DNA of 64,000 nucleotides from Sphagnum compactum (GCA_965153455.1 OZ234497.1:4588001-4652000); one strand, 5' to 3'; counted from the first letter of the stretch, positions 20,504 through 31,140 are shown. Numbers and translations: made by a program. The notes: generated from the letters alone by a model not told the origin.

Positions 20504-22054
20504 CAGAACCAGACTTTACTCAACCCCAAGCAATTTCGAGTTGCAGCAACAATCAGCACCCTCCCAGACTCATACCTTGTCAGGGACATCAAGATAGCAA
20601 CTGAGGAAGACACCTGGGCTACCAACATCAAGAAGGAACTCCAGGAACGACCAAGGAACCCAAATCGTGATGACTTGGATCAATTTGAGCAGCAAGACGG
20701 ACTTCTCCTTCGAAATAACCTGATTTATGTACCCGAAGGACCTATACGCCTAAAAATCCTGAGGGAATGCCACGACAACACCCTGGCAGGTCACTTTGGA
20801 ATGGCACGGACTCACGAACTAGTGTCAAGGACTTACTGGTGGCCCAAAATGAGCAAGATGCTACGGGAGTATGTCAAGTCTTGTGATACATGTGCTCGAT
20901 CCAAGGCTCCCAGGCATCGCCCGTTTGGACTCCTACAGCCTCTGTCGATTCCTAGCCGACCTTGGGGATCTATTGCAATGGACTTCATCACGGACCTCCC
21001 TATTGTCAGAACCAAGAATTCAATACTGGTTGTGGTCGATCGACTCACCAAAATGGCCCATTTCACCCCTTGTTCCAAGTCAATCACGGCAGAAGAGACA
21101 GCTCAGTTAATTCTGGACGGGATCGTCCGACTGCATGGACTCCCCGAGGAAATTGTGTCCGACAGAGGTCCTCAGTTTGCATCCAAGTTCTGGCATCGTC
21201 TATTCGAGCTTCTTGGAGTTGACATTCGGCTATCTTCAGCTTTCCACCCTGAGACAGATGGACAAACCGAACGGACAAACCAGACACTCGAGCAATACCT
21301 TCGCTGCACTGTGAACTACCAACAGGACGACTGGCTGGACCTACTATCTCAAGCAGAGTTTGCTTATAATAACACAACACATGCATCGACCGGGATCAGT
21401 CCATTCTTTGCCAATTACGGTTTTCATCCCAGGTTCAGCCTTGAAATTCCTGGAGACTCCGTAAACCCCTCGGCTGAAGAAAGGGCCACGAGGCTTGGAC
21501 AGGTTCAACAGAACCTTATGGCAGAACTCAAGCTAACACAGGAGTGGCAAAAGAAGCAAGCAGACCGCCGACGCAAGGACCATCCAAACTTCAAGGTTGG
21601 AGACAAGGTCTGGCTTCTCAGAAAGAACATTGCTACCACTCGCCCATGTGCCAAGTTGGATTACAAGCGCCTCAGACCTTTCAAAATCGCCAAATTGGTT
21701 GGTCTAGTGGCTTGCCAGTTGGAGCTTCCACCCCAGTTCAAAATCCACAATGTTTTCCATGTCTCCCTGCTTGAGCCCTATCATGAAAACCCGATCCCAG
21801 AACGTCATCAAGAACCCCCAGCTCCAGTCGAAATTGAAGGCCAAGAAGAGTTTGAAGTTCAGGAGGTCTTGGACTCCAAGAAGATTCGTGGAAAGCTCCT
21901 GTACCTTGTCTTTTGGCGAGGTTATCCTCCTTCTGAAGCTACTTGGGAGCCTGCTGGAAACCTAGTTCATGCCCAAGACTTAGTTAATCGGTTTCACCAA
22001 CGATATCCTAACAAACCGGCTCCATCTAGAAGATGTCGCTTAAGGAGAGGATAA
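20504..22054 (+). CDS. pol: Pol part 2: integrase with C-terminal chromodomain
   Basis: Inserts element DNA into the host genome. It is in the same frame as pol part 1 and open from directly after the amber codon; the first ATG of the integrase part is near 20675. Zinc-binding HHCC module: HDNTLAGHF ... CDTCARSK. Catalytic core: MDFITDLP (first Asp), SDRGPQF (second Asp) and FHPETDGQTERTN (Glu). A basic module with LDYKRLRPFKIAKLV and then VFHVSLLEPYHENP follows. The chromodomain at the end contains VQEVLDSKKIRGKLLYLVFW and ATWEPAGNL; chromodomains can direct insertion toward marked chromatin. The TAA stop (22052-22054) touches the first base of the 3' LTR, so the polypurine tract lies within the last codons. 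Confidence 0.92.
   Translation, partial: QNQTLLNPKQFRVAATISTLPDSYLVRDIKIATEEDTWATNIKKELQERPRNPNRDDLDQFEQQDGLLLRNNLIYVPEGPIRLKILRECHDNTLAGHFGMARTHELVSRTYWWPKMSKMLREYVKSCDTCARSKAPRHRPFGLLQPLSIPSRPWGSIAMDFITDLPIVRTKNSILVVVDRLTKMAHFTPCSKSITAEETAQLILDGIVRLHGLPEEIVSDRGPQFASKFWHRLFELLGVDIRLSSAFHPETDGQTERTNQTLEQYLRCTVNYQQDDWLDLLSQAEFAYNNTTHASTGISPFFANYGFHPRFSLEIPGDSVNPSAEERATRLGQVQQNLMAELKLTQEWQKKQADRRRKDHPNFKVGDKVWLLRKNIATTRPCAKLDYKRLRPFKIAKLVGLVACQLELPPQFKIHNVFHVSLLEPYHENPIPERHQEPPAPVEIEGQEEFEVQEVLDSKKIRGKLLYLVFWRGYPPSEATWEPAGNLVHAQDLVNRFHQRYPNKPAPSRRCRLRRG
22042..22050 (+). promoter_or_regulatory. Polypurine tract
   Basis: AAGGAGAGG just upstream of the 3' LTR (22055) is the expected plus-strand primer site. 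It overlaps the last codons of pol. Confidence 0.75.
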
Positions 22055-22284
22055 TGTCATGGCCTAGGATATTTTGGGATACTTTTGGCAATGTCATGTC
22101 CTAGGATATTTTGGGATACTTTTGGCAATATCATGGTCTAGGATATTTTGGGACTAGTATGGCTCAGGGTTATAAAAGGAGATAGTCTGGGGAACAACCC
22201 TTTAGCAAATCAACACCAGTTGATGGATCAATAAAGCTTGTCTTGTCTTGTAATTCTCCACTTGTTTGTAGTCGGTCCATAACA
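22055..22284 (+). repeat. 3' LTR (230 bp)
   Basis: Aligns end to end with the 5' LTR apart from one missing 37-bp unit and two substitutions (ccttttagcag against ccctttagcaa). The second change falls in the self-primer segment, so this LTR pairs with the primer-binding region with one mismatch. Confidence 0.95.
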
Positions 22285-22289
22285 TCTTC
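22285..22289 (+). repeat. Right target-site duplication (TCTTC)
   Basis: Exact match to 16093-16097. Confidence 0.9.
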
Positions 22290-23579
22290 TATCCATATGA
22301 TCAAAAGCTTAGAAAACAAAGTAGATCTTCCCCCAATCAATTTGAAGCCATTTGCCTTTAAAATTTCACCAAAAATATGATTTTCATATGTAGAATTTAA
22401 AATTGTTTGTAATTGATAAAAATATATGTTACATCCATAGAAAAATAAATGATTGGATTTTGTACAACAATTGGAACATTGTTGAATTTTCGAAATAATA
22501 AATTTTCTATCATTACAAAATCATTGGCCATTTTTTTGACTAGATAAGATTGACCATCTTGATTTGATTTTGGAATAATCTAATCTGAATAGAAATGCTC
22601 CAATCACACTTGGTGTTAGGAACTCTAGTGTTAAGTCTTTAACACCAAGCTAACTGTTTAAAACTTAATCCTACTTATCATGAAACACAATGTTAAGTTA
22701 ACATATTAGACTTTAATTAACACTTATGATTTTGAAGTGCTTACTAATGGCTAGGTTGATGTTAAACCTGAATTTGAAAAATCCTTAACATTGAGGTTTT
22801 ATTATGAGTCTGATCAGTGAAGAATTGCCATGAGATGAAATCCTTGGGTGCATCATTGGAGTGTATGAAAAAACAACTTACCCCTTCAACTAGTGTTTTT
22901 TGTTTTCAACTTTGTGATTTAAGCCAAAGTGGCAATGATCCACAGAAGTGACTTAACCCTTACATGTCCATACCTAACACATGCCTTGTAAAAATAGGCT
23001 CGGTTGAAGATAGGGAACATCCAACTAGGCTCATAAGCTGTGGAGGACGGTAATGTCTACAAAATGTGTGTTAGGGAGTGATGGGAGACACAGGAGACAA
23101 CACCAAAAAAGTTGAGGACACTAGAAATAATATTGAAAGATGTTGAAAATACCCAAAATTGATGATTTTTTTTTTGTCTTTCCTATCGTTTTCCTGGTGC
23201 ATTGACACATTCTTGACGTTTTTTTGATGCTCCAACTCTTTTCCTTTTTTTAAAATTTGTTTTTGGATCAAATCCATACCATTTTATCAACAAGGGTGGA
23301 CGACAAAGGGCGCTGAGATAGCTGTCAAGAGGTTCGTCATCATGCTGCAGGAGATTACAATTTCTTGACACAAAAGAAAAAGGTTTTTCATCCCATAACC
23401 CCTAAGCTGGATGTTCCCCTATGGTTTGTTATGTCCAGCAAAAGCTCAAAGGCTTTGGTTACCATGAATAGTCTCAATGTATGCTCATGTGCGTTGATTA
23501 TTCACAACATTTATACCAATGTTGGGTGGTTCTTAGAAGTAGAGACAGATACCCATTGATTATCAGCCTGGTTATATCT
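22290..23579. other. AT-rich intergenic DNA with a small inverted repeat
   Basis: No gene seen. A short inverted repeat, cttggtgtta (22609-22618) and taacaccaag (22640-22649), is surrounded by further 'gttaa' and 'ttaac' copies up to about 22800; it may be a small MITE-like relic. Confidence 0.45.
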
Positions 23580-23830
23580 ATGCTTACGCATCAGTTATCA
23601 AAAAATTTAAAAACAGGCATTGGTATATAACCATGGTTTTGGAAAAAATTCGAAAAGTCAAAAAACCTATCAAAGGGAGTTCTTTGCTGGTTTTTTCATG
23701 AAAATTGATGGTTCTTTGAGTCTTTAGAAATAACCATGACCGACTTTTGATTTTGAGTTGTTTTCCAAAGAACAGGAACTAACTGACAATTCTTTCAAAA
23801 TTGAAAGAACTGCCCAACACTGGCTCATAC
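23580..23830. repeat. Dispersed repeat, family with the 41.8-42.36 kb copy
   Basis: A block rich in 'gaaaa', 'ttttc' and 'ggttcttt' that ends in aactgcccaacactggctc. A block at about 41790-42362 has the same style, the matching phrase ggttctttRaG and the same terminal aactgcccaa. The element type is unknown. Confidence 0.4.
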
Positions 23831-24296
23831 GGCCCCACTGTTCATGGTAACCTTCGTCCCGTAACCAGTGTGCTCTGGTTTCTTCACTAGTCCATATCCA
23901 TTATGTACATGGATGAAAATTGATTCACAACCGCCTGTTGAGGAGGTTATGGATGTAAAGGATTCCCCTTATGTCCAGTAATTGGCTCTAGGCCAACCAC
24001 CTAATGGAAATAGCCTTTAGCCAAAATAAAGAAGCACTGGTCGAAATCCAGATTGTGAGGCAGAGGCAATAAGTGTAGAGTGTACCGTATCTACAACTCC
24101 TGTTTGGCACTTCTTTGCCGAATATTTATTTATTTAAAAAAAGAGGTTCAGCAATTCTAAGTTCAATATTCCAAAACTTCAATTGTCAAGGAATGAGCAT
24201 GCAAAATACCCTTCAAGTTGTGAATTCATAGTAGTTACTAGTAATCCACTGGGAATTCAATTCTCAAGGAATTTGGCACATATCAAGATTAAATTT

Positions 24297-24345
24297 TTTT
24301 TTGTAATGGTTTCTGGCGAAATTTCGCCAGTGAAAAAAAAGGCTT
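24297..24345. repeat. CTGGCGA-family fragment with an 18-bp palindrome
   Basis: Contains the perfect palindrome ctggcgaaatttcgccag, the terminal motif shared by the larger CTGGCGA-family elements in this window. Confidence 0.55.
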
Positions 24346-24479
24346 TTTGAAATAGTCTCTGAATTTATTGTTTGTGCTGCCCGAATGATAGATTGCGCGT
24401 CTTCATTGTCCGACAGTGGGAGCCTTCCAGGAGTGAGCAGTGTGGGCAGAGACTTCTCCATACGTAGAAGCCTACCCCC

Positions 24480-24660
24480 AAGTTTGGGTGTGCCCCGACG
24501 TAAAAGCGGCCGTAGGTGTTTATTGCAGGCCCCCAGGGGGGGTGCCTCACAGTGGTATAGTCCCTTTGGGACCCTGGGACCTCAAAAGGGGTTCTAGGTT
24601 CAAACCCACTGGTCTCCACGAGACGCTACATACCCCTATCGAGCTCTGTCCGGGGCCCTT
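24480..24660 (+). repeat. tRNA-derived SINE-like element, plus strand
   Basis: A box-A-like segment, tgcctcacagtggtatag (near 24541-24560), is followed about 45 bp later by a box-B-like ggttcaaaccc (near 24597-24608). That spacing is typical of an internal RNA polymerase III promoter. It does not fold as a full tRNA, so a SINE head is preferred. Confidence 0.45.
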
Positions 24661-24914
24661 TCTGAGCCTGACAGTGCAGCCCTGCCGAAATCGTGTGATG
24701 GTGTCTGAATCTATGCCAGTGGTCTGTGGCATGTTCCATACCTGGAAGGTTCAGATGTCCAACTCAATGAGCTGTTGCAAAACATAGAGTAGCCATTAAT
24801 TTAAAAGAAACATCGTTTAGCCTTTTGCAGAATTAAAAAAACATGTCATGCTGCATGGTTTTATGCAGAACCATGCAGGGCCAAAAAACATTTGCAAGAA
24901 GACAAGAGAAACAA

Positions 24915-25005
24915 GCGTCGGACAGATCTCGAGGGGGGGGTATTTGGGGTCTCACCTGGTGTCCTGGTGAAAGTCCTATAAGCCCTCTACCACTGAGCTT
25001 GACTT
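24915..25005 (-). repeat. tRNA-derived SINE-like element, minus strand
   Basis: On the minus strand AAGCTCAGTGGTAGAG (box-A-like) is followed by a degenerate box-B-like GGTGAGACCCC. The plus strand reads ctctaccactgagctt near 24983-24998. Confidence 0.4.
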
Positions 25006-25055
25006 GGGGGTGAAAACAGATTGTCGGTCGGTTCTGCCGTTGTGTTCCAAACAAC

Positions 25056-25180
25056 AAAAAAGCAGCTGTAGGTCTCTATTGCAGGCAGTACATCAGTACA
25101 CTAGTACTGGCAAAAAAAAGAGCAGCCGTAGGTTTCTATTGCAGGCAGTACACCAGTACACTAGTACTGACTGTCACCTT
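25056..25180 (+). repeat. Two tandem ~62-bp units
   Basis: agcagctgtaggtctctattgcaggcagtac...actagtactg is repeated as agcagccgtaggtttctattgcaggcagtac...actagtactg directly after. A third partial copy (agcggccgtaggtgtttattgcaggc) lies near 24506 inside the SINE-like region. Confidence 0.75.
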
Positions 25181-25262
25181 GCGAGCTTTTTTTCTTGTCT
25201 TGCTCCTGGCCCGATGATGTTGCCCAAACACAAATTTTGGGTTTCTAATTTTACACGTTTTG

Positions 25263-25336
25263 GGTGTGTAACGCACACTAGTGTCCATTACAGGCCCAAG
25301 CTTGTATAACGGACACAAATTTGTGCGTTACACACC
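25263..25336. repeat. Hairpin with perfect 15-bp arms
   Basis: ggtgtgtaacgcaca (25263-25277) and tgtgcgttacacacc (25322-25336) are exact reverse complements. The inner bases also pair partly (gtgtccattaca with tgtataacggacac), giving a 74-nt near-continuous hairpin. Confidence 0.7.
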
Positions 25337-25870
25337 TAAGGGTTAGGGTAGAGGCATACTCAAAATAAGGGCCTACAAGTAGATGATAGGGGAGCTTGGC
25401 CTCACATTTTGGGAATGTCCCCCACCAGTGTTTTTTTGTTCAATTTGCTGATGGTGTCCGGGTGGTGAGCATCCATAGGCAGATTCAGACAGATTTTGTC
25501 AAGTTGGCGACATTAGGTCAAGGAACTCTTAAAATTGCACCCAGTAGGCATAAATGTGATGACACCCTCAACCCCCAACCTCCCCCAGAAAAAAATTGTT
25601 GTCGGATTTTGGTGATTTTAAATGAAACCCCCCTTTGTATTGGTAGCTAGGGTTTTTTAAAAGTAGAAAAATGGCAATAAACCGCCAGAAGAAAAAACAC
25701 TCTTCCCCATCCATGGGCATTAAATACCGCAAAGCACCAGCCAAATGAACAACCTACTTACCTAGGTGACTACCTGTTAGATCCTACTTAGTAGGAATAA
25801 ATAGGGGATGTACTTCTGAAAAAATGGTTACCACGATGAAACCAGATACTAACTCGTGTTGAGGTTCATG
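25337..25870. other. No gene seen
   Basis: Short frames only; no motif recognised on either strand. Confidence 0.45.
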
Positions 25871-26170
25871 TACAGCAGAGTCATAATGGGCATCCAGTGG
25901 ATAGTGCGCTGGTCGATGCTGCTTTACTTAGAAGGAACTGTCATACCACTGAAATTCATCATGGGCATCCACTGGATAGTACGCTGGTACGTGCTGGTTG
26001 AGTTTGGCCATCTGTTGTACCACACAGAGTCATAATGGGCATCAAGTGGAACTGTCATACCACTGGAAGTCATCATGGGCATCCACTGGATGGTACGCTG
26101 GTACGTGCTGGTTGAGTTTGGCCATCTGTTATACCACACAGAGTCATAATGGGCATCAAGTGGATGGGCC
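25871..26170 (+). repeat. 114-bp tandem duplication with flanking partial units
   Basis: The unit starting aactgtcataccactg at 25936 repeats at 26050 (period 114) and contains catcatgggcatccactgga and gttgagtttggccatctgtt. A partial unit (gtcataatgggcatccagtggata) precedes it at about 25880 and another follows at about 26143. Confidence 0.8.
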
Positions 26171-28029
26171 AGAGTGAACCAGCAGCCACCAATGCACCAG
26201 TTGGCCGTCCTGTCAGTAAAACAATAACATATCCAAGTTCGTGGGCCCGCTTCAAGCACGGCTCTGCTCCCGCTCCAACTCCAAACGCGCTGGCTCTACT
26301 CCCACTCCTGCTCTAGCTTCAAGTGCGCTGGCTCTGCTCCGGCTTCAACGGCTCTCGAGCTTTGGCGAAAGCTCGGGAGTGAGCTCAAAATCGGGTGGGA
26401 GTGTAGGAGGGGGGAGACGTAAATAGGAGGGGGGAGGTAGGTGGGAGGGAGGTAGGTAGGAGGGAAATTTTTTGAGGCAGAGAAGAAGTGGAAAAAACCA
26501 ATAACTTTGGGCAGGGAGGATATGTTTTTGGTTCATCCGCAAAATGGTTGCGACGGCCTCATCCTCACCTAGTGCATTGGTGGCTGCTGGTTCACTCCAG
26601 CCAAGTGGATGGTGGGCTGGACTGGTGGGTTCTCATGCCCTTTGCGCCATCTGTTGTACCCTCTCTGGCTCGACTGGCCCAGGCACCTGTTCAGGGAGCT
26701 CCATAATTGAATATGGACTTTTGTTGTAGCTATAAAGTCGGATGCATAACTGGGACCCATCATCTTTCTGCTACAAACACGCGCAAACATTTCTCTGGTG
26801 GCAAGTACTACTGCACTCGTCTACTACTGCACTTGCCTCAAAACTCGCCCTCTTGGTTTGTGTGCCGGGTAGAGAACCCGGATGTTTCTCCCACAACCGA
26901 ACAACACAGCAGACGTAGACAGGTACAAGAATAGTAGGTAGGTGCCAAATGTCCTATGGATTGTTCAGGACGATCACACCAATTGGCTGCTTTTAGTGTC
27001 CGTCGGAGAAACTAATAAGTTCACGGAAATCTCCAAATCGCCTCACTTTTCTTGCAATACGCGTGCACTAAGTGAACACGACAACAGACTTTCCTCGCAC
27101 TTTGCGGATTCAATTCATTTGCCTTGTATAAAGCTGTAACGCAGCTACTACCTGCACCTCTCTATAAAGTAGGCAAGATCCACATACATCTTTCTGCAGA
27201 ATCTTCTTATACCCACTCAATTCAGCGAGTGCAATCTTTAGTTTTGCCAGTGATTGTGTGGTGGGAGGATGAAGGTGCGGGTTCGTCCAAGGAGTAATTA
27301 GGATTGTGAGTTTCACGGAAGGCTTCAAATCGGGACTTAACTATTGTCTAACCGTGTGCCATTTTGCAATGGTTCACAAGAGAACAGGCACCTACCTGCC
27401 TCAACAGTCAAATAATGGCCGCCGGTTTTCAATGCCCCCAATTACTCAATTGTACCCAGGGTTCTTCCACCAATATTTGCCACCGACCCTTTGCTCCGTG
27501 TCCTGAATCCAACAATGCACATATGGATATGTGCAATATACATATGATAATTTTAATATTAAGAAAAACTTTGTTTTTTGGTCATGACAACCGACGATGA
27601 CAACTTGCAAAGGATGCTACACCAACGGTAATCGGAACCGACAAACCTTAAAAGCGTGGGATTGCCATATTTAGACAATAAGCTCCAACAAGTTGCTAGT
27701 TTATGGGAGGAATCCCAAATTTTTGTACTTTGCTCCTTTACCAAGTTTGCCTTTGGGTAAGGGGCCGTGGTTTACATAGAGACCATGAACCAGGGACCAT
27801 TGCAATCTAAAATCTCTCATTGGCCCAAAGTGTGATGGGAGGTCACTTTAAGTTTAGACTACTGTTGTTTGGGGCCAAAGCTAAAGGGAATGACTTATGA
27901 AGAAAAAACTTATTGTGTTTCTATATGGTGAGCTATGGATACTGTGTTGGGGGCCCTTGGGGTATTTTTTAAAGCTCAATGACAATAGCAAAGGCCTATG
28001 GATATCAAAAAATCTTAGCCATTCATTTA
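26171..28029. other. Intergenic DNA with a G-rich run, no gene seen
   Basis: 26386-26466 is a run of guanine clusters (gtgggagtgtaggagggggg and similar) able to form G-quadruplexes. Open frames across 26.2-27.8 kb lack domains. The phrase near 26570-26660 (aagtggatgg ... gccatctgttgtaccc) echoes the 25.9-kb tandem unit, suggesting a common source. Confidence 0.4.
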
Positions 28030-28720
28030 TAAAAAGATTTCAAAAGAAAACTTTGGAGGGGATTTTGGGCCCAACCCCTCCTCCTCCTACAAAATCACTA
28101 CCCTATAAAACCTTTACATAAATCCCCCCCCCGCGCCCCCCTCTAATCAATTTTGAAAAGAAAAGTTTGAGGAGATTTATGGTGCCGTCCCCCCTTCACA
28201 TAAAAATAAAAATGGATAATTTTTTTTCTTGTACTAATTTTTGAAAAGAAGGAATGGAGGAAAGTTTTGGTGCCCTCCCCCATAGACAAAATTACAACCT
28301 TTAAACCCTTTGTACATAAAAATGAAAAAAGGATAATTTTTTTCTTTCTACTCATTTTTTGAAAAGAAAAGTTTGAGGGAATTTTGGTGCCCCCCCCACC
28401 CTTAAAGCCTAAACACAACCATGAAAAAAAAAAAAAAAACTTTTTTTTTTGAAAAGAAAAATTGAGAGGAAGTTTTGGAAGCTCTCAGCCCCCTCCCAAA
28501 TTGTTGCCTGCCCCTTAAAGCTTAAACATAATTTAAAAAAAAATTATTTTGTTCTTTTTTAAAAATAAAATAAAATTGGAATGGATTTTTGTGGCTCCTT
28601 CCATAGAATTGCTGCCCCTTAAGGCATATTAAACATAAAATTAAAAAAAGGTTATTTTCTTTCCTCTATTTTTTTTGAAAAATAAAATTGTAGAGAGTTT
28701 TGGATAACTCCCCAAACTAA
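28030..28720. repeat. Degenerate ~90-100-bp tandem array, purine-rich with C-runs
   Basis: The module ttttgaaaagaaaagtttga, then ttttggtgcccccc, then poly-A recurs about six times with small changes. The style is shared with the array at 30.1-31.14 kb in the opposite sense. Confidence 0.65.
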
Positions 28721-28939
28721 AATTCTTTGGTCCGAATTGGATCTACATTATGAACAAAGGCCTTGAGCCATGGCTTATGGGTTCTCTCATTCAAAAAATG
28801 GGGTACGGTAAGGTTCTATGGACAGTCACCCATGGTTTCTAGTGTAAACAGGCCATAAGTCCTCTTGTGAAAGATCGCTAACACATCTACTTAATAAATT
28901 TGAAATAAAGACCCTGTGTGTGGTCCTGAGTCCTGACTA

Positions 28940-29200
28940 GGGATTCTTTTACTGGCGAATTTTCGCCAAATTTCGACCTGAAAAACATGGTTTCGACCTG
29001 TACAAAGGATTTTTCATGGAAAAAAAACATGGCCCAAATTCGCCAGATTTTGAAAACAAAGATTCCAAGATCGCCAGGTTAGATGATAATTTCCAGAAGG
29101 TAGCCAAGAATATTGAAGGAACCTGTTGTCTTTTCTACCTTTAGACTGGGTATGTAACCGAAATTTGGCTAAATTATTTTATGGATCATCACCATTTTGA
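28940..29200 (+). repeat. CTGGCGA-family element, copy A
   Basis: Begins actggcgaattttcgcca, continues tttcgacctg, ggcccaaattcgccagattt and gatcgccagg, and ends with aaatttggctaaattatttt. A minus-oriented copy at 48900-49175 has the same landmarks in the same order. Confidence 0.65.
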
Positions 29201-30059
29201 CCACATCACAAAATCCTAAAAAGAAACTCGGGTCCTGACTTCTTATCAGATGGTGCACATGGGGTGTCAGCAAAGAAAATTATGGTTTGATTAAGTCAGG
29301 CTTCTGGGATACTTGCAAGTTGGATTTCGCAGACTTTCATCTGCCATACTTACATTATTATTGCACACCCAATGCATGCTTTCCTGACTTTTCTTTTTCT
29401 CTCATTGTCGTACTAATGTCCCGCAGAGTTCCCAAAGCACTGCAGAAATATTGAAAATTGAAATGTGTAAGTATTCGGGGAGCAATTTCTAGGGGGCTAT
29501 TCCGCCCTTTAGCAATGAAAGAAATAGAATTCTGGAGCAACACTATTTGGGATTCAGGGCGCAGGCTAGAAATTATTTTGGAATTTTGGCCGAAGGATTG
29601 AGCACTTTTGGCTTAGGGTTGGAACCATTTTCAAGCACTGTGGAGGAGTTCTGTATTTGAAATTTGTGAAGCAGTTAGTTTGGTGATTCTCCACAACAGG
29701 GCTTGGGTGAATTTGGCAAGAGGTGAAAGAGGGAAAACAGAAATTTGACTAACTTTGAAAGTAAATTGCTAGAAAAAAGGTTGCTTCTCTTATACATATG
29801 ATCCTGCCAGTGTGGGCACAATGGCATGTTCCCAGGCTCTTACAGCCCCTGAAAGTGGGGTTTAGTGGCAGGCTCTCACCTCTCTGTAGTGGCAAAATAA
29901 AGTAGTTGAGCCTAATTTGGGGGGTTTTAAAATAAGCACCTGATTAGTCTAATAAACACCTGATTGGCTTGATACTTTGATTAATTTCGGTGAATTGTTA
30001 TTTACAATTTTCTTGGTACCCTTTTACTGAGTGCAAAGCCCAACAAGGTGTCATGATCA
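29201..30059. other. No gene seen
   Basis: Short frames only. The phrase near 29800-29880 (agtgtgggcacaatgg ... ctctcacc) is echoed in reverse near 31340-31430, a dispersed inverted repeat flanking the C-rich array. Confidence 0.45.
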
Positions 30060-31140
30060 GTCTAATAAATACAAATTATATTTATTGACCTTAAACCCGT
30101 GCCCCCCCTTTTCGCCTTTGAAAGTGAAAAAAATAACAAAAAACTTAACAAACTAACAAAAAAGTTAACAACACAAAATGATTTTTAATAAAAAACCCCC
30201 ACACCCCATCCCCCCCCTTCAAGAGCAAAAGATCCCAAAAAATCATGAACATGAAAATAAAAAAAGTGAAGAAATATGACCCACGCCCCTCTCCTCCATC
30301 AACAATTAAAGCCTTAAAAAATAAAACCCACACCCAACCCATCTTTCATTTTCATCTTTCAACAATTTTTTTTTCCAAAACAAAGAAATCAACCTTATTC
30401 CCTCCCCTCTTAACAAGTTTTAAAAAGCTCATGCCCCCTTTCGCCCTTCACAAAATAAAAAAAGTAAAAAAAAATTATTAAAAATATATAAAATAATAAT
30501 TAAAAAATGAAAAATAAACTCACACCCCCTTCCCTTGGCAAGAGTAAAAACCCATAACAAAAGCTTCACACACAATACAAAAAATAACAAAACGGGAGAA
30601 AAATAAAACCCATGCCACCCTCCCCCTTTCCAGAGGTAAAAAATGTGACAAAAGAATATAAATAAAATAAATAAATAAATAGTAAATAAATAAACCCACT
30701 CCCCCTTCCCCTTTTGAAATGTAAAATTTTTAAAAAATTTAAAAATAAAACCTCATGCCCCCCTTTCCCCTTCAAGAATTAAAAAAATAAAAAAATGTGA
30801 AAAAGTAAAACCCACACCCACTTCCCCAATTCAAGAATAGAAAAAAATGAAAAAAAACTCATTCCCTCCTTCCACCTCGAAAATAAACAAAAAGTAACAA
30901 AAAAAACTTCCAAATAATAAAAGAGTAACAAAAAGTGAAGGAAAAAAAACCCACGGCCCCACCCTCTTCCCCCCTTCAAGATTATTTTTTTAGAAAAAAG
31001 TGAAAAAAAAACCATGCCCTCTTCCCCCTTCAAAAGTAAAAAAAAATAACAAAACATTTACAAAGTACAAAAGTAATAAAAAATGGATAAATAAAACCCA
31101 AGCCCCTCTCCCCTCCAGCTTCAAATAAAAATGCACTATT
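30060..31140. repeat. Degenerate array of A-rich/C-rich ~60-80-bp modules
   Basis: Modules of the form aaaataaaacccacacccccttcccccttcaag... repeat roughly fifteen times with variable spacing. Long frames on either strand are by-products of this composition. It may be a microsatellite-like expansion from the same source as the 28-kb array. Confidence 0.65.

Larger units (their letters stand above)
16098..22284 (+). mobile_element. Complete Ty3/gypsy chromovirus LTR retrotransposon (Tcn1-like)
   Basis: A 6.19-kb element bounded by TG...CA LTRs and the TCTTC duplication. Order: 5' LTR, primer-binding region, long leader with a 155-bp tandem array, gag with a zinc knuckle, protease, reverse transcriptase, RNase H, integrase, chromodomain, polypurine tract, 3' LTR. 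RNase H before integrase defines Ty3/gypsy (Metaviridae); the C-terminal chromodomain defines a chromovirus. The phrase VFHVSLLEPYHENPIP before the chromodomain resembles fungal and non-seed-plant Tcn1-type elements more than the common seed-plant clades; this is recall, not a search. Apart from one 37-bp internal unit, I count two substitutions between the LTRs, so insertion looks recent. The only coding lesion seen is an amber codon between RNase H and integrase. Confidence 0.95.

Noticed and set aside
24541-24615. True tRNA gene
   Set aside because: Boxes A and B are recognisable but acceptor and anticodon stems do not form; a SINE head fits better.
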